In this document: in pieces, positions 12,816-21,469 of the stretch
Position numbering within the stretch: the first letter of the stretch is position 1
How the letters are laid out: every line of letters starts with the position of its first letter
DNA from: Alviniconcha marisindica
Taxonomy: Eukaryota; Mollusca; Gastropoda; Provannidae
Reading direction: 5' to 3'
Assembly (NCBI GenBank): GCA_018857735.1
Contig: JABMCL010001879.1
Span: forward strand, 475,001-539,000
DNA: 64,000 nt
Made by a program: the position numbers and the translations under genes
Notes under the pieces: generated by a model
Told to the model about the DNA's origin: nothing
The model's input: only the letters and a program-made list of their open reading frames with translations
Databases searched by the model: none

Positions 12816-14322
12816 TGGGGGTAGGTCTGACTGAGGGGTGGAGAAGGGGAATACGAGTCCAGCATGAAATAATTGTGCAGTGAAATACAAATTAATATGA
12901 TTGAAATTTGAATATGTAACAATTAATACACTACAGCAAACACAAGCTTCACTGTAGTCTGTAGCAGACATAAATAAATTTGAAAACTGACATACTCCAC
13001 TGGAAATGATAAAGCCAATGCAGAACAGAAGAAAAACTGAATCCAATCCATAAACTAAATCCAATTTGAGATCACAAAGCCAAGGCAGGACTGAGATCAA
13101 GCCTGCAGAAGTTTTGTAAATATCAGATAAAAATGAAAGGATCAGAAATGCCTCTGTGTACTTCCTATAAATTGCTACATGTTGTACTAAGTATACTAAT
13201 TTTACTGATAAGATCAATGATACACATAAAAATAAACCATCTTCAGTCACCTCCTAACCAGCATACCACCTCCTTTTTGCATGGGGAAGGGGGTCAAATC
13301 CACAACAGCCACTCACCCACTCTCATTGTATTTACTGAGCAGCACATTAGAATTGTCAACACAGCCCCTTGTGATGTGACACTAGCCTGATTTGCATACA
13401 TCCTCCAGTGGTACATTTATATATCTGATTGTTCTTTCTTAAGATTCCTTGATCTCCTTAGGCTTACCAATGGTTGGTACTTCTGCAATGCACACCCTCC
13501 GGAAGCCATTCGCGACACTGGAAACATACACTGACATAATTATTTATTTAAAAAAATCATAAACATTAAATAAACAGACCATACTAAATAATTTAAAAAA
13601 TCTCAGTACTAACTAATAAGTTATACTGTGGTAATGATCCCAAAATGGCATTCCAAATGTTCCTGTGTACCTCAAGTACCTAAGGATTGTACACTGAAAA
13701 TAAAATCAGCTGAGCATCTTTAAACAAAACCTCAAAAGTCAATTCTGAGTTTTTACTTTGATCTCTCTTCTAGTTCTACTTCTTGAACTGATGTTGGCAG
13801 CCACATCCAATACGCAGGAACTGCTTGGAGATTATGCTGCACTGTTGCAGAATGGCAGTTTTTTGTTTATTTTTAAATAATCACAAGATTCGGTGTCTCA
13901 TTGTATGTTGAAGATATAGTTCTATGGTTATATTGATAAAACAACAAATGTCTCATCCTAATTACTATGAGACATTTTTTGTTTTACCAATATAACCATA
14001 GAACTATATCTTCAACAAGCCCGATGGGGCGACGGCGATGACTGCTATGTCCCTGGGACTCTAACCCAAATGTATAGATCGAGTTAGAGTGCAGCTTCTC
14101 CAAGTTCAAGAAGATGCGGAGAGACAACAAAATAATAACTGTTTGGAGGGACAACAAAACAATAATAGTTTCTAACTAAAACTTGTAGAATTTGCAGAGT
14201 AGAAGTAGGCTAAATAAAACTGTAAAGTTGTTTTACCTTAGATCTGTATCTTCAACAATGAACTTAATATTTTCATCTGTCAGCTCTGTAATAACTACTG
14301 TGGGTTGGTTGGCGTAAGGCAT
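4473..14322 (-). CDS. POLR2C: DNA-directed RNA polymerase II subunit RPB3 (eight coding exons)
   Basis: RPB3 is the alpha-like subunit that pairs with RPB11 to nucleate Pol II assembly in the nucleus. Minus-strand exons are 14322-14237, 13517-13468, 12665-12544, 12294-12166, 10815-10767, 9770-9602, 6078-6035 and 4651-4473. All have GT-AG borders, phases join without a frameshift, and the sum is 828 nt, or 275 aa plus TAG, equal to the human protein. It begins [20 protein letters not shown]. The family zinc loop is present (C88, C90, C94, C97 in [11 protein letters not shown]), as are the alpha-motif stretch HAKWNPTAG and the C-terminal [13 protein letters not shown] helix. Exon 5 encodes a diverged acidic loop ([11 protein letters not shown]) where vertebrates have a different linker. 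It is divergent to RPRD1. Intron 6 carries copies of the exon 6 donor and intron 1 a hairpin. Identification is very secure; exon edges are inferred from splice consensus. Confidence 0.96.
5399..5868 (+). repeat. tRNA-derived SINE-like element in POLR2C intron 7
   Basis: The head (about 5402-5475) has a tRNA-like Pol III promoter: box A as TAGCTCAGTGGTTAGAGCGC and box B as GGTTCGAATCC. A body of about 300 bp follows, ending in GAATAGCGCTATATAAAAGC and then (AAT)n at 5848-5868. The extended body and microsatellite tail argue for a SINE, not a functional tRNA. Related tail segments occur at 48050-48150 and 48210-48310. A diverged minus-strand relative lies at about 17700-18055. Confidence 0.75.
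6403..6436 (+). repeat. Isolated copy of the exon-6-donor repeat core
   Basis: GAGCTTTGTGTGCAAAAGG followed by ATCACTTTATG nearly matches the core of the units tandemly repeated at 9240-9600, including the preceding CACACACGACCTATT context. This copy lies in the neighbouring POLR2C intron 7, about 3 kb away. It lacks the part of the unit that resembles the exon 6 splice donor. Confidence 0.5.
6440..7090 (+). promoter_or_regulatory. Candidate CpG-rich promoter inside POLR2C intron 6
   Basis: Between 6455 and 7090 CpG density rises locally (AGCGCGGGG, CCAAGCGGTCGGAAACCGAG, GTTGCGCGATCG, CTACGCGAGCGGCGC), and a CRE-like GCTGACGTCA lies at 6672-6681. It sits directly upstream of the small candidate gene at 7091-8576. 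Promoter function is inferred from composition and position only. Confidence 0.3.
7091..8576 (+). CDS. Candidate small nested gene, 70 aa, three exons, function unknown
   Basis: On the strand opposite to POLR2C, inside its intron 6, three segments join in frame with good splice sites: 7091-7124 ([12 protein letters not shown], donor GGTAAGTTT), 8247-8276 (YYCMIHTKS, acceptor TTTCTCAG, donor AGTAAGTG) and 8428-8576 (acceptor GATTTCAG, stop TAA). Their sum is 213 nt, divisible by three. The product is basic in the middle ([17 protein letters not shown]) and ends HIWTAV plus a hydrophobic tail. I recognise no family. A local CpG-rich upstream region supports a transcription start. The last exon might instead splice onward, and the whole model could be chance or the start of a longer gene. 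Confidence 0.35.
7125..9230. other. POLR2C intron 6 interior
   Basis: This is AT-rich intronic sequence with (AAT)n near 7712-7726, a short (CA)n at 7894-7906 and a duplicated GGTGAGTATTAAGTGTA near 8319-8358. Apart from the small candidate exons at 8247-8276 and 8428-8576, nothing coding or RNA-like was recognised. Confidence 0.5.
9235..9602. repeat. Tandem array copying the POLR2C exon 6 splice donor
   Basis: Five units of about 75-85 bases contain CTTTGTGTGCAACAGGATCA, CTTTATGAAAGA and GAGTACTGAGCATGTACCAC. The final unit at 9591-9607 is the real exon 6 5' splice junction. Read on the minus strand, the junction is GAGGAGTG|GTACGTGCTCAG and the copies read TGGAGTG|GTACATGCTCAG. Copies end near 9270, 9360, 9437 and 9517. 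The array lies immediately 3' of exon 6 in transcript orientation. Confidence 0.8.
9895..10025. repeat. Two-copy direct repeat in POLR2C intron 5
   Basis: AAAGTGACAGACCTTGTTTG followed by TCTAAGTGGGCGGAGCT occurs at about 9920-9968 and again at about 9975-10016, with small differences. It is a simple tandem duplication of about 55 bp in the intron between POLR2C exons 5 and 6. Confidence 0.65.
10963..11096. repeat. Four-unit 32-bp minisatellite
   Basis: Units of CACAATAATCTTCCTCCAGC plus AAAGATCAAGGG are repeated four times. The first unit is slightly diverged (CACAATGATC, GCAATGATC) and the other three are identical. It lies in POLR2C intron 4. A poly-C tract of about 24 bases follows at about 11469-11494. 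Confidence 0.9.
12765..12814. repeat. (GT)n microsatellite
   Basis: About 25 GT repeats lie in POLR2C intron 2. Long minus-strand open frames across it (for example 13250-12726) are artefacts of the repeat encoding His-Thr. Confidence 0.95.
13906..14017. repeat. Near-perfect 51-bp inverted repeat (MITE-like hairpin)
   Basis: The left arm 13906-13956 starts TGTTGAAGATATAGTTCTAT and pairs with the right arm 13967-14017 with two mismatches, around a 10-base loop. It lies in POLR2C intron 1. The outer arm resembles the nearby 3' end of POLR2C exon 1 on the minus strand (TGTTGAAGATACAGATCTAA). It could be a foldback element, a MITE made of terminal repeats only, or an inverted duplication of the exon end. 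No target-site duplication was established. Confidence 0.85.
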
Positions 14323-14706
14323 TTTGGCCGAGGGTTAAACCTGTAAATTGTCAGAATCCCTACGTCTTTTACGTCTAGATCTTTCGTCTCGTCTTGGGTA
14401 AATGGCGCGGGGAGTGTTTATTAAGCGGAAATAAGCCGGACTAGAGCTCTACACTACAAATTAGAGGGGAGAAGGGATTGCGGCCGGAAGGAGGCCGTTG
14501 CATGTTTTGGCACATTACAGCCCTAAATCAATAATAACTGAAATATAAAACCCATATAAAGTTTATGAGAGACTGTAAACGATCTAAAGTTCCAGCGACA
14601 TGTGTTTGAGTCAAGCTTTTCGTTTCACACCCCTAGTTTTATGAACAAACTAATTGTTACTACATCCGGTAAGGGAGCAATCTATGTTTACCACATCATA
14701 GCAAAA
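14323..14706. promoter_or_regulatory. Head-to-head (bidirectional) promoter of POLR2C and RPRD1
   Basis: The start codons of the two divergently transcribed genes are 384 bp apart. The interval is CpG-containing (ATGGCGCGGGGAG, GCGGCCGGAAGGAGGCCG). It has an ETS-type CCGGAAG at about 14482-14490, a second ETS-like ATCCGG near 14665 and duplicated ACGTCT near 14362-14374. There is no conserved TATA box in a fixed position for either gene, although CATATAAAG occurs at about 14551. Shared regulation of a Pol II subunit and a Pol II CTD-binding protein is plausible but inferred. Confidence 0.65.
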
Positions 14707-17700
14707 ATGACATCTTTCACGGACGCAAATCTTGTGAAAAAGCTTGGAGAATTAAACAACACACAGCAAAGTATCCAGACGCTTTCGCTCTGGTTGATCC
14801 ACCACCGGAAACATGCAGCATCTATTGTGAAAATCTGGCATCGCGAACTTACAAAAGGTAACGGCAGCTGAAATGTTCTGCATCGAATGAAAGTTCAGTA
14901 AGCAGGCTGTTCTCAGCAGGCGCGTAGGTCCACTTTCACTTTGCAATGCACGTTTTGCTTTTAGTCATGTGCAGAAAAAAGAGAGCAAATGTGCGAATTT
15001 CTTTTTTAATGACAATGTGTATGCTTGATTTTCTTTAACAGTAATAATGCCGGTAATGCAGTTTATTGCACAGATTTAGGGCAACCCTGTCGGTTTAAGC
15101 CTTCAGACGCAGAGTAAAAAGTTGGAACTGAGTCCTGAAGTAATGCAAAAAACATTTATATTAATAGGAAACCAGCAAAAGAGATTTTTGAGGATATATT
15201 CATTTACAGTTTAAAAGCCAGTCAGTTATTACTGATACTGAGAGTGAGATGGATACAAGTTTAAGATTAATAAGAAATTTGTTTTTCTCGCACACCATAA
15301 ACATCAGTAATGATCATTGACCCAGGATATTATTCAAGATTCCCAGGGTCTTTACAGGTGCTTGCAAGTACTTACAAAATTGAATTTGCCAAGTAAGGCC
15401 TTGCAGTTACAAGTCCTTAGATTTGCTTCACGGTCCTTACAAGTCTAGCTAATACTAAAAATGCACATGGGTAGTTATAAAAGCCTCTAATTTTTCCAAG
15501 TCAGAGACACTGGATGGGTTCCACACATTTATTGAATTTCAAAATTGTTTGGACATAGGTTGAGATGATGTCTGAAACAGACGATGCTTTCTTCCATGTT
15601 CATTTAGATCACATGCAGCTCAAATCACCAGTGTCGCAAGATTACGCAATAACTTCTGGGTCAGCCATTTGGTTGCAAAATTTGAACTGTGCAAGAACCT
15701 GAGCAAACAGTAAAGATGCCGAGAAAATGTTCGTTCCAAGACAGTGCTAAAGGACAGTGCATACCAAGGAGTGGGTTCTAAAAGATAAGCTGGACAAACA
15801 CTACGCTTGTCGGCTTGATGCGTTGCACGCAAAATTCAGCACATTTTTTTGTGTTCCTTACTGTTGCGATGGTCCTTACTAAATCTAATATTGGTCCTTG
15901 CAAGTCCTTATAAGGTCCTTATTTGGCTCTACTCCAAGTCCCTTGAAACCATGTTATTGGGAAGAAGAAGAAGAAGAATGCTGTTTTTTCTAGGACATGT
16001 ATACTTGTAAATTTTGAGCGTAAACACTATTTCAAGCAACAGAATTGTCCCAGCAGTCTACTTTGTTTCAGATTTTTTATATTCAGATGGTTAGTTTCTT
16101 AAGCAACAAAAACAAAAGTGATCACACTAAACACAGTAATGTTATTTTTAGTACTAATACAGTTGTTGTTTTTTCTCCCCCACCCAACTCCCTGACACAC
16201 TGACTAAAAATGGAGAAGGGGACTGGGGGATTGAAACATTAGGAAATATATATATAATGCATACATGTGTGTGTGAGAGCTTGTTTGGCCTAGCGGTAAG
16301 GCTGGTAAGCAGAAGGATCTTGGTTTGATTCCGCTTCAAGTTCATCTCTCCTTTTTCTTCAAAAGTTATTCTCTGTAAACACTGTCTTGTGACTGACTCT
16401 CACAAAATTTTAATGAAACACTAAAATGGCTGTCATTGCTGTGCATCTTAATGCAGGAGTCATTCTGGTGGTGACATCAATGGAGCATCTTACTTTAGTC
16501 TCCCTCTTGCCCCACCTCTTTGGATTTTGGTCCATGTCAGTACCTCTTTGGAGACAGCTGACTGTAAACCAGTCTAAGTTAACCAGTGTGTGTGTGTGTT
16601 TGTACATGGGTGCATGGATGTGATGTAATGAAAGAAACCTTTGACTTGGAGTTAAATTACCTTTCTTGGATTGACTCTTAATCTTATGGTTCTCACAGGA
16701 AGTAATGAACTCATGAAATTTTCTTTTCAGCCCGGCCAAGTAAAAAATTGACATTTGTCTATCTGGCCAATGACATAATCCAGAACAGCAAAAAGAAAGG
16801 ACCAGAGTTTGCCAAAAATTTTGAAACAGTCCTGCCTGATGCCTTTGGGAATGCTGCAAAGTAAGTATTAAAAAATATATTTAAAAAATTCATCTACACA
16901 AATTGGAGCTTTTGTCTTTAACTTCCCCTGACTACTGTTCTAGTTTCCTTCTTTTGCTTTGCTTTGTTTGAAAATACTTTCAGGGATTCCAACAGCTCAC
17001 TTTCATTGGAAGATTATTGCAAATATTCAGGGCTAAGAGTGAGTAAGACTAAGTTCCTCTGGTTCCTTGAGGTCAGACTTAAATCTGTACAATTATATTT
17101 GGCACCAAGACTGATTTCCTCTTCTTCTTCATGCTTACTTACTTACTCAGTTAATGTGTTTTAAAAGTCCAGCGGTTTGAGCAGGAGTAGGTTGTGCGGT
17201 AGGGTGACTAGGCCAGTGGGGACAAGGTGGTAGGGAGGCAGGCCAGGGTGGGTGGATTGTTTAGGGGAGATAACCCAGCCCTCAATACAACATTTGAACT
17301 TGAAGGCATTGCCACTGTGCACTGGGGAAATGAGAGGAGAAGGCAGTGAAATGACTGGTGCACTGGATGTGGGTGGCAAAAGAGAAGTGTTACTTGTTCG
17401 CAAATGTTCTGGTCTATTTGAGTTCTTACTTTGTTGAGTGAATGGCTGTCTGAGTTTAGAGAAGAAGAATGATTCATCTGCCTTTGTGATGAAATTATTC
17501 GTACTTTTTTTTTTTTTTTTGTTTAGTCTTCAGCTAAAAAAAATAATTAAAACACCAACAAAAACAACAACAACCTGATGTTGACACAGTCCCAGTGTTG
17601 GGTGAGAAAGTGTACTGTATGCAAATGTTCCCTCACACATAATTTACAAACTGTCTTATTCTCCAGTCTGTTACTTTAGCTGCACCTTCAGTGATGTTTG

Positions 17701-20700
17701 CAGATAATATTATTATTGATCACTTATAATATATATCACTATTCTCTGCTCTCGAGCAGAATCAGTGTGCTCTTGTCACATGCAATTCTGAATGAATGAC
17801 TGTCGCATTTTTGTAGCATGTTTTGAATTATATATCCACCAAAGTGGTGTACTTACAGTGCTGTTTGTTGAACATTACATGGCTGGTGCCATGTGGAAAT
17901 CCTGCCATCTTGGCACACGTGCCATGTGCACCAGACAGCCATGCACCAGTTTACAGTGTCACTTTATGCAAAGAACCTTTAAAAAAAAGTTTTACTTTTA
18001 AGTGCTTCTGCAGTAACACAGGGGTGGAACAGAGTCCAAAATAAGAGTCAGCACAGAGCCAAATACAGCTATAAAAAGTATAAGGCATGTTCCACCAAAA
18101 ATAAAAACAAAAACAGAAGGTGTATGAATGGACAGCAGGCTCTGATTCCACGTGAACATTTTCAGCATTGCAGCAGTCAATGCGACTGTCATTGTCAAAT
18201 ACCAAATAGCAATAAAAATGGTGATGATAAGAATTTAATGATGCTGACTGGCTGTGCTTTTGCAGGAATTCAGAGGACAAAACACGACAGTCACTGGGGA
18301 GAGTGTTGTCCATATGGCAAGAGAGAGGAGTCTATGACAAGCACCTTATCAAAAAAGTCAAACATGCCATGGGTAAGACTAGAGTTTACTGGCCTGCTCA
18401 TCCAAGCCATTGGAAATGTTTCATGTACACATAAAAACAAAAGTTACAAGGCCCTGTGTCTTGGTATTTTAAGTTGTTGAAAGTTTTAGATTTATCAAAT
18501 TAGAATTTGGATAGACATTAACTGATTAAGTTAATCATTGAAAGTTATTGTTACTAAGAGTAAGACAGACTTTAATTGTATTATTATCAGAATTAATGTC
18601 TTACTTGAAACAGAAGCATTCTTGGGGGATGTTTATTATTTTTGCTTTGTTCAGTGTTTAGGGCTTGAGAAAGAATCGGTATACTCAATTCAGTGTTTTA
18701 AAAAAGTACTCTTTGAATTTGAGCTTTTCAGGGTGCAGCCATGTTGGTTTGCTCTTTACCAATGAAGAGCAAAAAAGGGTTGACTCAGAGTGTCTGATAC
18801 TTTTGCCACACTAGCTTTATAACATGATGTCGTTGATACAGACTGTTGGGCACAAAGTGGCAGCATTCACAGTTATGTTCACTTCCAGATTATTATTATT
18901 TTTAAACAAACAAAATGAGAAATCAAGTGGTAAAACTGTTCTTTTATTTTCTTTTTCATTCCATTTCTATTGAAAAGGCCTGTGATGCTTCTTTGGTTTG
19001 GTTCCACTTTAATTGTCACAAATTTATACTATTGTTAATTTTTACAGCTGTTATGTTATTGTTAATTTTTAAAGGCTATGTGTTTCAGTGACATTTAAAA
19101 TTGTTGACTGGCTGAGCTGGAGTAGATACATAACTTGTTGCCTATGTTTACTATGCAGAGGAGAAACAGGACACGCCAAAGGCAGAGGAAAAGCCACTGC
19201 TGGAGAAGCAGGTGAAGAAGAGCAAGAAGGAGCCAGAGTTATCTCTCCTGCAGGAAGTGGAAGCAGCCCAGGCTCATCTGCCATCAGAAAATGTTGATGT
19301 GAGACCACTTTCTGTGTAATAGTGCGGGAACCTGCTTATTTGTCAATTGATTTCAACTCTTTGCTGTAAACCGGGAAAGGACAGAAGTAATTGAACTTTA
19401 GCCTTGTCTTTGTTTCATGTGATTGGCTATGTGCTACAAATCAATGGAGAAACTGAACATAAAAGATTGCCTTATTTTTAGATCATTATTATTGTTATTG
19501 ATGGGTCCGAAAGATGAATGCAAAAAGGTTAGTACTTTTCCATTTTGAATGTCAGTTTGCAGTGTGTGTGTGTGACTCTCTGTGTGTGTGTGTTGGTGTG
19601 AGTTTGTGTCCACTTTAATTAACCAGATTTGTTTAAATTTGTTTTCAACAGGCAGAAGAACTCGTCAAACGTCTTTCGGAACTTGAACACTCAGCATCAT
19701 GTGATGCAGCCATTCGGGAAAAAATTGCAGCATTACCTTTGGAGGTGTCTGATATTGCCCACCTAGAGAAAATCCAAGGTAATATTGACTTGAACGATGC
19801 ACAGGATCTCTATGCTTTAGAGAGCCTACATGTAATGCCTCACACAACCAGACTGATTTGTGTATGGGTTTTTTTGCTGTTTCATTTATTGTAGGTGGTG
19901 AAATCACTATTTTTTCCCCATTAAATTGATTAATTATGAGCATGTATATAGAGGAAGATGTCAGTAAATATTACTTAATGCAAATACATACATACATACA
20001 TACAGAGAGAAAAATCTAAATAGTGTACTTCTTTGTTTGACCTGTACCTGTGTTGGTTCTGTTTTGTTAACTTACATGTGACTTTTCTCAGACAAAAGAG
20101 CAGCAGAGCATCTGTCCCAGCAAGTAAATGAGGCCTGCCTGTTGCTGTCAGAATACAACCAGCGCCTCGCATCCGAGTTAGAGGAGAGGAAGAAAGTGGC
20201 TTTTCTGCTGCGAGGTTTTGTCAACCAAGTCAAGGCACAGATGCAAGATACCGAAAAACAGTTGGATGTAAGTTTTTGGTCAAGGACAGAGATTATCTTA
20301 CACCTGCATATATATAAATTATAATGCATATATATGTACTTAGATGGACAGATGAACAAGACACAGTTGCACACTTGCACATTTTTACTTTGTTGCACTC
20401 TGTCTGTCACTATCTCGAACTCATCCAGCTGTCAGTGGTAGGTATTCTTGATGTGCATGAGAAGAAGAGCAGCCCAAAAGATACAGTTAGAAAGAAGGCT
20501 TCAGTGTGGACTAGTTAGAACCGATGCAAAATTTTGGCATGTAGTTTTTGGAAGTGCAGTAGAGCCTCATTAATTAAGACTCTAGCAATTCCAAAACCTT
20601 TGCAGCCTTATAAATTTATAGCACCTGGTTTTACAAATTCAGTTTTGTCCCTTTCAGTTATATAGAACTTGTGGTATATCTGGCCTGATGATGATGATGA

Positions 20701-21469
20701 TGATGATGACTTAATCAGTTAATGAATACTGTTCAAGGATCACACAGGAAAATTAGTGGGTGTGGCTACAGTTCATCTAATTTTGTCCCTTTCAGTTATA
20801 CAGAACTTACACTAGTTACAGTATATCTGGCCTCGTGTTGATGATGACATAATGAATGCTGTTCAAGGATCACACAGGAAAATTAGTGAGTGTGGCTACA
20901 GTACGTCCACTTTTGTCCCTTATGGTTATACAGAACTTATAGCATATCTGGCCTGGTGATGAGTTTGTCCCTTATGGTTATACAGAACTTACAGCATATC
21001 TGGCCTGGTGATGAGTTTGTCCCTTACGGTTATACAGAACTTACAGCATATCTGGCCTGGTGATGAGGATGACTTAATGAATAGTGTTCAAGGATTACAG
21101 TGGCAGAGTTAACAACTAATCAAGGGTGGCTGCAGTATGTTGTGTCAGGATTTGTTCCTCATACAGAACTCACCCCACCTGCCATGATGATGATGACGAC
21201 AATAAACACTGTTCAGTGGGGGAGTTAGGGAGGGTGGCTCAGGATTTGTCCCTTATACAAAACTTGCTTTGTCTGACATGATGATGATGATGACATAATG
21301 AATACTGTTCAAGGATTACAAGGGGAAGTTGGCGAGGGTGGCCACAGTACGTCAGGAGTTGTTGTCCCATATACAGAACTTGCCGGACCTGACCAAACTG
21401 CCGGACGTGACAGGGGGTCTCGCACCACTGCCTTCTGCCGGTGACCTTTTCTCCTTCCCCACTCACTGA
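14707..21469 (+). CDS. RPRD1B: RPRD1A/B-type CTD-interacting protein (seven coding exons)
   Basis: This family binds the phosphorylated C-terminal heptad repeats of RNA polymerase II and recruits the RPAP2 CTD phosphatase. Exons are 14707-14857, 16731-16860, 18266-18372, 19159-19298, 19652-19778, 20092-20267 and 21314-21469. Phases are consistent and total 987 nt, or 328 aa (human RPRD1B 326). Residues 1-133 form the CID domain (LSLWLIHHRKHAASIVKIWH, then LTFVYLANDIIQNSKKKGPE and RVLSIWQERGVYD). Residues 134-176 are a Lys/Glu-rich linker. Residues 177-328 are the RPRD coiled-coil domain, with NEACLLLSEYNQRLASELEE and a conserved end VTGGLAPLPSAGDLFS. The exon 7 acceptor (TGTTCAAG) has a poor pyrimidine tract and is preceded by decayed tandem copies of itself. 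RPRD1A versus RPRD1B cannot be distinguished with certainty; invertebrates usually have one gene. Confidence 0.93.
15340..15960 (+). pseudogene. Decayed transposon-derived ORF fragment in RPRD1 intron 1
   Basis: At about 15715-15850 the plus strand reads MPRKCSFQDSAKG and, after a frame change, WVLKDKLDKHYACRLDALH. This pattern (basic KCxFQDxW start, then WLxxDxxDxxxARCxLC) is common at the N-terminus of transposon-derived zinc-knuckle ORFs associated with hAT-like or ZMYM-like elements. It is broken by stops and a frameshift. Flanks on both sides carry repeated TCCTTACAAGTC and TCCTTGCAAGTC motifs (15352-15450 and 15857-15945). The assignment is tentative. Confidence 0.3.
16275..16500 (+). 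repeat. SINE family A copy 1 (tRNA-like head), RPRD1 intron 1
   Basis: The head has box A-like TTGGCCTAGCGGTAAGG and box B-like GGTTTGATTCC. The body contains AACACTGTCTTGTGACTGAC, TTTTAATGAAACACTAAAAT and GGTGGTGACATCAATGG. The same ordered blocks occur at 27125-27345 (plus), 34590-34770 (minus) and 53060-53250 (minus), defining a dispersed family of about 220 bp. Confidence 0.65.
17700..18055 (-). repeat. Diverged minus-strand relative of the 5399 SINE
   Basis: Reading the minus strand, GGTGGAACATGCC is followed downstream by TAAGTACACCACTTTGGTGG, ATGTGACAAGAGCAC and CTGCTCGAGAGCAGAGAATA, ending in an AAT-type tail near 17705. These blocks match the body and tail of the element at 5399-5868 in the same order. 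The tRNA-like head is missing or unrecognisable, so this is a 5'-truncated or decayed copy in RPRD1 intron 2. Confidence 0.55.
20635..21313 (+). repeat. Tandem decayed copies of RPRD1 coding exon 7
   Basis: Units of about 100-130 bp each contain AATGAATACTGTTCAAGGAT, an AAATTAGTGxGTGTGGCTAC block, TTTGTCCCTTATGGTTATAC plus AGAACTT, and a CTGGCCTGATGATGATGATG block. Exon-start homologues lie at 20738, 20868, 21093 and about 21217. The real exon begins at 21314 within the same unit (GTTCAAG|GATTACAAGGGG). Copies at 20738 and 20868 stay in frame with exon 6 as DHTGKLVGVATV and DHTGKLVSVATV, against DYKGKLARVATV in the real exon, and then reach stops. Additional partial units fall between 20940 and 21080. 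Confidence 0.85.

Noticed and set aside
12726..13250. 174-aa minus-strand open frame
   Set aside because: It crosses the (GT)n microsatellite, encoding a His-Thr run, and lies in POLR2C intron 2 without any recognisable domain. Long frames through such repeats are expected by chance.
18124..18480. 118-aa open frame spanning RPRD1 exon 3
   Set aside because: It is in the wrong frame relative to the exon (18266-18372), whose correct frame gives the CID sequence RVLSIWQERGVYD.
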